Source of the DNA: DASXBA01 sp046729895
GTDB lineage: Bacteria > Actinomycetota > Thermoleophilia > Solirubrobacterales > Thermoleophilaceae
Length of the DNA: 11,222 bases
Reading direction: 5' to 3'
Assembly: GCA_046729895.1 (NCBI GenBank)
Contig: JBKPHP010000085.1
Span: 1 to 11,222 of the forward strand
Shown here: positions 6,984-11,222 of the stretch, one piece after another
Layout of the letters: every line of letters starts with the position of its first letter
Position numbering within the stretch: the stretch's first letter is position 1
Notes under the pieces: model-generated
Seen by the model: the letters and a program-made list of their open reading frames with translations, nothing else
The model's database searches: none
Told to the model about the DNA's origin: nothing
Program-made: the position numbers and the translations under genes

Positions 6984-8231
6984 GTGCTCGCCACGGCGGC
7001 CATAGCGATGACGGCGCTGGCGCCGGCACTGCCGGCGTCCACAGAGACGGTCGGGCACTCCGTCGAGGGCCGACCGATCCGGGCCGTGCGGGTGGGCAAC
7101 CCGCGCGCGAAGAAGAAGGTGCTGATCGTCGGCGAGATCCACGGGAACGAGCTGGCGGGGCGCGCTGTCACGCGCCGTCTTCGCCGCGCACGCCCGCCTC
7201 GCGGTGTCGAGTACTGGCTGATCGACGACCTCAACCCGGACGGCGCGGCGGCCGGGACGCGCGAGAACGCCCACGGAGTCGACCTCAACCGCAACTTCCC
7301 CTACCGCTGGCGCGGCGGGGGACCGTCACCGCTCTCCGAGCCGGAGACGGCCGCCTTCGCGACGCTCGCGCGGCGGATCAAGCCGCGGGTGACCATCTGG
7401 TACCACCAGCACCTGCGGCTGGTCGACCGCAGCGGCGGCGACGCGAAGCTCGGCCGGCTCTACGCTCGCCGCTCGCGGCTGCCGTTCCGCAAGCTGGGCT
7501 TCCTGCCGGGGACCGCGACGAGCTGGCAGAACCACACGTTCCGCGGCTCGACAGCCTTCGTCGTCGAGCTGCTCGGCGGGAGGCTCTCGGCGCGCGGCGT
7601 GCGCCGTCACGTCGGAGCCGTCGGGGCGGTGGCGCGAGCGATCGCGCCGCCGCAGGTCAAGCAGAGGCACATTCCCTACGGGGCCAAGCGCAAGCGCGAG
7701 ATGGCTGCCTACGCGCGGCGGCACTACGGCATCGACGACTTCCGGCTGCGGAATCCCCAGGTCATCGTTGAGCACTACACCGACGGCGACACCTTCTCCT
7801 CCGCCTTCAACACCTTCGCGCCCGACCGCCCGGACTCCGAGCTCCATGAGCTGCCCGGCGTCTGCTCGCACTACGTGATCGACAGGGACGGCCTGATCTA
7901 CGAGCTGGTCTCCACGCGGATCATGTGCCGGCACACCGTCGGGCTCAACTACACGGCGATCGGGATCGAGCACGTCGGCCGCAGCGACGGCCAGGTGATG
8001 GGCAACCGCCGCCAGCGAGGCGCCTCCCTGCGCCTCACGCGCATGCTCCAGGGCCGCTACCGGATCAAGACGCGCAACGTGATCGGGCACAACGAGAGCC
8101 TCTCGAGCCCCTACCACCGCGAGCGCGTCCACAGGCTACGCCACCAGACGCACGGCGACTTCCGCCGGGTCACGATGCGCCGCTACCGCAGGCTGCTGGG
8201 CGGCCTGCCGGCGCCGTCGAGCGTGCGCTAG
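6984..8231 (+). CDS. Secreted M14 metallopeptidase fused to amidase_2 (N-acetylmuramoyl-L-alanine amidase)
   Basis: A 415-residue two-domain peptidoglycan hydrolase candidate. From GTG 6984 it opens with a short hydrophobic segment (about 1-18, ending PALPA), which reads as a signal peptide lacking the usual basic n-region. Residues 22-215 are an M14 domain. GEIHGNE gives zinc ligands H53 and E56, then NPDG (84-87), HGVDLNRNFP with N102 and R103, YHQH with third ligand H141, and FVVELLGG with catalytic E195. Residues 258-392 are an amidase_2/PGRP domain with VEHYT (H264), CRHTVGLNYTAIGIEHVG (315-332; H317, E329) and IGHNESLSSPYH (H369, H378). H378 stands where Asp or Cys is the third zinc ligand in AmiD or T7 lysozyme. 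The likely bonds are gamma-D-Glu-DAP for M14 and MurNAc-L-Ala for the amidase (inference). The frame is open to ATG 6831, but that extension overlaps the MMPL start and resembles no known domain. Confidence 0.87.
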   Translation: MLATAAIAMTALAPALPASTETVGHSVEGRPIRAVRVGNPRAKKKVLIVGEIHGNELAGRAVTRRLRRARPPRGVEYWLIDDLNPDGAAAGTRENAHGVDLNRNFPYRWRGGGPSPLSEPETAAFATLARRIKPRVTIWYHQHLRLVDRSGGDAKLGRLYARRSRLPFRKLGFLPGTATSWQNHTFRGSTAFVVELLGGRLSARGVRRHVGAVGAVARAIAPPQVKQRHIPYGAKRKREMAAYARRHYGIDDFRLRNPQVIVEHYTDGDTFSSAFNTFAPDRPDSELHELPGVCSHYVIDRDGLIYELVSTRIMCRHTVGLNYTAIGIEHVGRSDGQVMGNRRQRGASLRLTRMLQGRYRIKTRNVIGHNESLSSPYHRERVHRLRHQTHGDFRRVTMRRYRRLLGGLPAPSSVR

Positions 8232-8262
8232 CGCCGGCGCCGTCGAGCGTTCGCTAGCGCCG
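8211..8262. repeat. Tandem duplication of a 26-bp unit at a convergent gene junction
   Basis: Two adjacent 26-bp copies, 8211-8236 and 8237-8262, are identical except for unit base 15 (g in the first, t in the second). Each contains the self-complementary GCTAGC. In copy 1 it supplies the TAG stop of the M14-amidase gene (8229-8231). In copy 2 it supplies the TAG stop of the small minus-strand gene (8254-8256). Palindromes GCGCTAGCGC (8225-8234) and GCGCCGGCGC (8231-8240) occur within, so folding as a terminator is possible, though no T-tract follows. Confidence 0.9.
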
Positions 8263-8388
8263 CCGCCAGAGCCCTTCGCGCGCCAGCAGCACCACCGCGT
8301 CGGTGAGCGCGCTCCACAGGTGGCCGGCCGGCCCCGTGACGAGCCACGCCTGCAGCCTCTCCGCTCCGCTGCGGCGGATGTCGCCCAT
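8254..8388 (-). CDS. Small protein, 44 aa, unknown function
   Basis: A short gene divergent from tig. The product begins MGDIRRSGAERLQAWLVTGP and continues with GHLWSALTDAVVLLAREGLW, ending in three Arg. It has a basic N-terminus, one moderately hydrophobic stretch (about 12-36) and a basic tail, so a membrane-associated or amphipathic helix is likely. I do not know a function. The motif RLQAWLVTGPxGHL looks like short proteins I associate with Thermoleophilia genomes, but this is a recollection that needs a search. Support for a real gene: TAGCGT ends 7 nt before its ATG and overlaps the -10 of tig, the gap is 26 bp as at the other divergent pair, and the stop falls neatly 22 bp from the converging amidase stop. 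The frame stays open upstream to 8580, but that part is antisense to tig and is not adopted. Confidence 0.62.
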   Translation of the reverse strand: MGDIRRSGAERLQAWLVTGPAGHLWSALTDAVVLLAREGLWRRR

Positions 8389-8414
8389 CGACGCCACGCT
8401 ATCGTCACCCGCCG
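8389..8414. promoter_or_regulatory. 26-bp bidirectional leaderless promoter (small protein / tig)
   Basis: This is the whole gap between two divergent ATG codons. On the plus strand TATCGT (8400-8405) ends 9 nt before the tig ATG at 8415. On the minus strand TAGCGT (8401 down to 8396) ends 7 nt before the small-gene ATG whose first base is 8388. The hexamers share the TA at 8400-8401. There is no SD on either side. The arrangement repeats that at 2231-2256, including the gap length. Confidence 0.58.
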
Positions 8415-9833
8415 ATGGCCAGCGCTGTGAAGACGACCACGACGGAGCTTGACGACTCGCGCGTGCGCGTAGCTGTAGAAGTGCCGACGGAAGCGCTGGA
8501 GCGCGAGCTCCACGCGGCCGCCAGCGCGATCGGCGGCGAGCTGCGCGTTCCGGGGTTCCGCAAGGGCAAGGTCCCGCCACAGGTCGTCATCCGTCAGGTC
8601 GGCCGCGACGCCGTGCTCGACGAGGCGGTGCGGCGGGGCCTGCCGAGCTGGTACGAGCAGGCGGTCGCGGAGGCGGGGATCGCGACGGTTGGGAGCCCCA
8701 AGGTGGACCTCGACGAGCTGCCGGAGAGGGGAGCGCCGCTGGAATTCACGATCGAAGTCGGAGTGCGTCCCCGCGCCGCCCTCGGCGACTGGAAGGGCTT
8801 GGAGGTCGGGCGCCGCGAGCCCCAGGTTTCGCCCGACGAGGTGCAAGCCGAGCTCGAGGGGCTGCGCGAGTCGCTGGCGGCGCTCGAGACCGTGGAGCGG
8901 CCGGCTGCCAATGGCGACTTCGTGGTAATCGACTTCGTGGGCGCGGTCGACGGCGAGCCGTTCGAGGGCGGGGAGGCTCGCGGTTACCTGCTCGAGCTTG
9001 GGTCCGGCCGGCTGATCGAGGGGTTCGAGGACCAGCTCGTAGGCGCCTCGGCCAGCGACGAGCGGGAGGTGCGGGTGTCCTTCCCCGACGACTACGAGGC
9101 CGAGCACCTCGCGGGCAGGGAGGCGGTCTTCGCAGTCGAGGTGAAGGAGGTCAAGGAGAAGCAGCTCCCCGAGCTCGACGACGATTTCGCGCTCGAGGCC
9201 GGCGGGTTCGACACGCTAGCCGAGCTGCGATCGGAGATCGAGGCGCGCCTACGGGAGGCGGAGGAGACGACGATAGAGGCGGAGTTTCGCGAGGCGGTCG
9301 TCGACGCCGTGGCCAAAGAGGCCAAGATCGACGTGCCCAAGGAGCTGGTGCACGCCAAGGCCCACGAGATGTGGCAGCGCACGGCGCGCCGCCTCGGCTC
9401 CCAGGGCGTAGATCCGCAGACCTACCTCCAGATGACCGGCAAGACGGAGGAGGAGCTCGTGACCGAGGCCGAGCCCTCCGCGGAGAAGGCGCTACGCCGC
9501 GAGAGCGTTCTCGCGGCGATCATCGAGGAGGAGGAGGGAATCGAGGTCGGCGACGAGGAGATCCTGGACGCTCTGCGCGAGGCGTCGGCTCCCCGCGCCG
9601 GGGGCGAGCAGCCCAGCGAGAAGTCGCTCCGGCGCTCGCTCAAGAGAGCCAAGTCCCAGGGCACGGACGAGGCGATGCGCGAGGACATCGCCATGCGAAA
9701 GGCCCTGGACCTTGTCGTTGAACACGCCAAAGCCATACCCGTGGAGCAAGCAAAGGCAAGGGACAAGCTCTGGACACCGGAGAAGGAACGAGACGAAGCG
9801 GGCGCGGGAGAGATATGGACGCCTGGATCGTAG
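8415..9833 (+). CDS. tig: Trigger factor, ribosome-bound chaperone
   Basis: A 472-residue trigger factor that binds ribosomal protein L23 at the exit tunnel and shields nascent chains. The N-terminal ribosome-binding domain (1-115) carries the signature GFRKGKVPPQVV at 47-58. The FKBP-like PPIase domain follows (about 160-245: GDFVVIDFVGAVDGEPFEGG, 167-186; LIEGFEDQLVGA, 200-211; VSFPDDYEAEHLAGREAVF, 221-239). The C-terminal helical arm domain starts around 250 with LPELDDDFAL and carries long acidic and basic helices. The tail is a low-complexity segment with KLWTPEK and a second IWTPGS at the very end, a twin [LI]WTP motif. The length is slightly above the classical 430-440, owing to this tail and a Gly/Glu-rich loop near 395. 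ATG 8415 has no SD and is likely leaderless. clpP follows after 55 bp, the common tig-clpP order. Confidence 0.96.
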   Translation: MASAVKTTTTELDDSRVRVAVEVPTEALERELHAAASAIGGELRVPGFRKGKVPPQVVIRQVGRDAVLDEAVRRGLPSWYEQAVAEAGIATVGSPKVDLDELPERGAPLEFTIEVGVRPRAALGDWKGLEVGRREPQVSPDEVQAELEGLRESLAALETVERPAANGDFVVIDFVGAVDGEPFEGGEARGYLLELGSGRLIEGFEDQLVGASASDEREVRVSFPDDYEAEHLAGREAVFAVEVKEVKEKQLPELDDDFALEAGGFDTLAELRSEIEARLREAEETTIEAEFREAVVDAVAKEAKIDVPKELVHAKAHEMWQRTARRLGSQGVDPQTYLQMTGKTEEELVTEAEPSAEKALRRESVLAAIIEEEEGIEVGDEEILDALREASAPRAGGEQPSEKSLRRSLKRAKSQGTDEAMREDIAMRKALDLVVEHAKAIPVEQAKARDKLWTPEKERDEAGAGEIWTPGS

Positions 9834-9839
9834 TTCTCC

Positions 9840-9879
9840 GCCAGCTGCCAGCTGCCAGCCGCCAACCGGTCGCTAGACT
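9840..9879 (+). promoter_or_regulatory. clpP promoter region with 7-bp tandem repeats
   Basis: Four degenerate 7-bp units (GCCAGCT twice, GCCAGCC, GCCAACC) run from 9840 to 9867. TAGACT (9874-9879) follows and ends 9 nt before the clpP ATG. The repeats cover the place where a -35 would lie, so they could be an operator or spacer. No regulator can be named from sequence alone. There is no SD before the ATG. Confidence 0.4.
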
Positions 9880-9888
9880 CGCCTGCCC

Positions 9889-10473
9889 ATGAGCCCTCTC
9901 GTCCCGATGGTCGTCGAACAGACCTCCCGCGGTGAGCGCGCGTTCGACATCTACAGCCGTCTACTGAACGAGCGGATCGTCTTTCTGGGCACGCCGGTTA
10001 CCGACGACATCGCGAACCTGGTGGTGGCGCAGCTCCTTCACCTCGAGTCGGAGGATCCAGACAAGGACATCTCGCTCTACATCAACTCGCCGGGCGGGTC
10101 GGTGTACGCGGGTCTCGCGATCTACGACACGATCCAGTTCATCAAGCCCGACGTGCAGACGATCTGCGTCGGTATCGCGATGTCGATGGGAGCCCTTCTC
10201 CTCGCCGGCGGCGCAGCCGAGAAGCGCATGGCCCTGCCAAACGCCAAGATCCTGATCCATCAGGTCTCATCCGCCTTCCAGGGGCAGGCCTCGGACATCG
10301 AGATCCACGCGAAGGAGATCATCGACGTCCGCCGCCGCCTCGACGAGATCCTCGCGAAGCACACCGGGCAAGACCTCGAGAAGGTCTCGCGGGACACCGA
10401 GCGCGACTACTTCATGAGCGCCGAGGAGGCGCAGGAGTACAAGCTCATCGACCGCGTCATCAGCCAGCACTAG
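9889..10473 (+). CDS. clpP: ATP-dependent Clp protease proteolytic subunit
   Basis: A 194-residue serine protease subunit that forms the tetradecameric chamber used with ClpX or ClpC to degrade unfolded and tagged proteins in the cytoplasm. The catalytic triad has classical spacing: S99 in GIAMSMGALLLAGG (95-108), H124 in ILIHQVSSAFQGQ (121-133) and D173 in TERDYFMSAEEA (170-181). The N-terminal part has the family text PMVVEQTSRGERAFDIYSRL (6-25), consistent with a short or absent propeptide, and SLYINSPGGSVYAGLAIYD (62-80). The gene lies 55 bp after tig, with its own TAGACT -10. clpX does not follow here. An unlinked decarboxylase gene does, so clpX must be elsewhere. The last codons (Gln-His-stop) lie inside the left arm of a long palindrome, so the 3' end of the transcript should fold. 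Confidence 0.97.
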   Translation: MSPLVPMVVEQTSRGERAFDIYSRLLNERIVFLGTPVTDDIANLVVAQLLHLESEDPDKDISLYINSPGGSVYAGLAIYDTIQFIKPDVQTICVGIAMSMGALLLAGGAAEKRMALPNAKILIHQVSSAFQGQASDIEIHAKEIIDVRRRLDEILAKHTGQDLEKVSRDTERDYFMSAEEAQEYKLIDRVISQH

Positions 10474-10577
10474 CCGGCTGCAAACCTTCGCCTGCGTTCG
10501 TCATCGGTCGCTCGCGTGCAGAGCACGCGTCGCTCCCTGCTTCCTCGGCAGGCTCGGTTTTCGCCGGCTAGCGCTGG
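10464..10577. repeat. 114-bp imperfect palindromic element overlapping the clpP 3' end
   Basis: The outer arms are 10464-10486 and 10556-10577. TAGCCGGC (10471-10478) pairs perfectly with GCCGGCTA (10563-10570). AAACC pairs with GGTTT, and CCAGCAC pairs with GCGCTGG with one mismatch. GCCTGC (10490-10495) pairs with GCAGGC (10548-10553). The centre is a 7-bp hairpin, CGCGTGC (10513-10519) and GCACGCG (10523-10529), with AGA as loop. All these pairs share one symmetry axis near 10521. The clpP stop codon is in the left arm. It could be a REP/MITE-like dispersed repeat, a bidirectional terminator, or both. Confidence 0.75.
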
Positions 10578-10584
10578 CTGAGTC

Positions 10585-10630
10585 GCCAGCACAGGCGGCT
10601 GCAAAACCTTCGGGCTGCGTCATCGGGTGC
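10585..10630. repeat. Partial second copy of the palindrome's left arm
   Basis: About 46 bp resembling 10463-10508. Both begin with GCCAGCAC, continue with GGCTGCAAA(A)CCTTCG, and contain TGCG followed by TCATCGG, with small indels between. The right half of the palindrome is missing here. The offset between copies is 122 bp, so this may be a decayed neighbouring element or a tandem duplication remnant. Confidence 0.7.
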
Positions 10631-10657
10631 TGACTGAAGCGTCCCTGTCCCCGGAGT

Positions 10658-10669
10658 TAGAGTCGGTGG
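10658..10669 (+). promoter_or_regulatory. Leaderless -10 of the PLP decarboxylase gene
   Basis: TAGAGT (10658-10663), preceded by T, ends 6 nt before ATG 10670. It is the same hexamer as before rnd. A GGTGG lies right at the start codon but is too close to act as a normal SD. Confidence 0.5.
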
Positions 10670-11222
10670 ATGGATCCTCGCTATCGAGTTCTCGATGATG
10701 CCGTCCGGCTGTCTCACGGGTTCATCGACAGCCTGGAGGGCCGGCCGGTTGGTGCGCAGGCCGACCTCGAGCAGCTCCGCTCTCGGCTCGGACGGCCGCT
10801 GAGTGACGACGGCGAGGACCCCCGAGTCGTCATCCAGGAGCTTGCGCGTGACGTCGACCCAGGCCTGATCGCCTCGGCAGGGCCGCGTTACTTCGGCTTC
10901 GTAATCGGTGGGGCGCTGCCCGTCGCGGTTGCGGCGGATTGGCTGACCTCCGCCTGGGATCAGAACGGCGGTGGCTATATCGCTTCGCCTGCCCTCTCGG
11001 TCGCGGAAGAGGTTGCCGCCGGATGGCTGCGCGAGCTCCTTGGTCTACCGGCGGACTGCGGGATCGGTTTCGTCACCGGTGGCCAGATGGCGAACTTCAC
11101 GTGCTTGGCGGCCGCGAGGCACGCGGTGTTGCGCGACGTCGGCTGGGACGTCGAGGGGCAGGGCCTGCAGGGTGCGCCCGAGGTACGCGTGATCGCGGGC
11201 GACCAGGCGCACGTTACGGTCA
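10670..11222 (+). CDS. PLP-dependent group II decarboxylase, N-terminal part, cut by window edge
   Basis: The first 184 residues of a pyridoxal-phosphate-dependent amino acid decarboxylase of the glutamate/aromatic-L-amino-acid decarboxylase (group II) type. The frame runs off the window without a stop. Family marks are SAGPRYFGFVIGGALPVAVA (69-88), ADWLTSAWDQNGGGYIASPA (89-108), VEEVAAGWLRELLGLP-like sequence (VAEEVAAGWLRELLGLP, 111-127) and GFVTGGQMANFTCLAAARHA (133-152). The TGGQMAN turn is where PLP phosphate is bound in this family. A final segment, VRVIAGDQAHVTV, leads to the His that stacks on the PLP ring. The catalytic Lys lies outside the window. Substrate (glutamate, aspartate, tyrosine or other) cannot be told. 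ATG 10670 is 6 nt after a TAGAGT -10, so it is probably leaderless. The tie to clpP upstream appears to be only proximity. Confidence 0.88.
   Translation, partial: MDPRYRVLDDAVRLSHGFIDSLEGRPVGAQADLEQLRSRLGRPLSDDGEDPRVVIQELARDVDPGLIASAGPRYFGFVIGGALPVAVAADWLTSAWDQNGGGYIASPALSVAEEVAAGWLRELLGLPADCGIGFVTGGQMANFTCLAAARHAVLRDVGWDVEGQGLQGAPEVRVIAGDQAHVTV

Larger units (their letters stand above)
10474..10669. other. Non-coding region between clpP and the decarboxylase gene
   Basis: These 196 bp show no credible ORF. They contain most of the palindromic element, an exact 6-bp hairpin GCTGGC (10573-10578) / GCCAGC (10585-10590) with loop TGAGTC, and a partial second copy of the left arm (10585-10630), followed by the decarboxylase promoter. 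No T-rich run follows the hairpins, so a classical intrinsic terminator is not evident. Confidence 0.6.

Noticed and set aside
4372..7005. An 877-codon open frame on the plus strand, fully antisense to the MMPL gene
   Set aside because: Its product is low complexity (R, D, E, H, Q and long Leu runs from CTG repeats) with no recognisable domain. The opposite strand encodes a complete RND transporter with all motifs. Long antisense frames are expected at this GC content.
6865..7029. Upstream ATG at 7029 for the MMPL gene
   Set aside because: The 55-residue extension overlaps the divergent amidase gene. The family N-terminus and an AGGA at 8 nt both favour ATG 6864.
8136..9107. A 323-codon minus-strand frame opposite tig and the small gene
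   Set aside because: It resembles no family and is antisense to highly conserved trigger factor sequence. It is a shadow.
10573..10590. GCTGGC/GCCAGC hairpin considered as a rho-independent terminator for clpP
   Set aside because: The stem is exact but only 6 bp, and no T-tract follows. It is reported as part of the repeat region rather than as a terminator.
10971..11192. A 73-codon plus-strand frame near the right edge
   Set aside because: It lies within the decarboxylase reading frame in another phase and has shadow-type composition.

Overview
The window is very GC-rich (about 70% by eye). It carries bacterial housekeeping genes in an actinobacterial style: a trigger factor followed by ClpP, a HRDC-type RNase D, an MmpL-like RND transporter, a luciferase-like flavin/F420 oxidoreductase and an acyl-CoA carboxylase beta subunit. 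Most start codons have no Shine-Dalgarno sequence. Instead they have a TANNNT hexamer 6-9 nt upstream, the layout of leaderless actinobacterial transcripts. Protein style and gene order suggest a member of the Actinomycetota, probably class Thermoleophilia (Solirubrobacterales-like). That placement is an inference from pattern recognition, not from a marker comparison.

Layout. (i) 1-369, minus: 5' part of an acyl-CoA carboxylase carboxyltransferase gene, cut by the window edge. (ii) 441-2230, minus: two-gene operon of a VOC ring-cleaving dioxygenase and an LLM-class oxidoreductase, joined by a TAGTG stop/start overlap. (iii) 2257-3201, plus: a 314-aa protein of unknown function with a winged-helix-like C-terminus, divergent from the dioxygenase across 26 bp. 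(iv) 3272-4420 and 4450-6864, minus: RNase D, and upstream of it an MMPL/RND transporter with a glutamine-rich periplasmic insertion. (v) 6984-8231, plus: a secreted protein fusing an M14 metallopeptidase domain to an amidase_2 domain. (vi) 8254-8388, minus: a 44-aa small protein, divergent from the trigger factor gene across another 26-bp gap. (vii) 8415-9833 and 9889-10473, plus: tig and clpP. (viii) 10474-10669: non-coding, with a long imperfect palindrome that begins inside the end of clpP and a partial second copy of its left arm. (ix) 10670 to the edge, plus: N-terminal part of a PLP-dependent group II decarboxylase.

How the genes relate. tig and clpP form the usual protein folding and turnover pair, but clpX does not follow. 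The dioxygenase and oxidoreductase probably act on related aromatic or quinone substrates. The M14-amidase fusion looks like a two-activity peptidoglycan stem-peptide hydrolase. The other genes appear to be independent units.

The most interesting signals are: two divergent gene pairs whose two -10 hexamers share one central TA inside a 26-bp gap; the M14 plus amidase_2 fusion; the palindromic element after clpP; and a 26-bp tandem duplication whose two copies hold the stop codons of two converging genes. I saw no tRNA, rRNA, CRISPR array, insertion sequence or phage gene.
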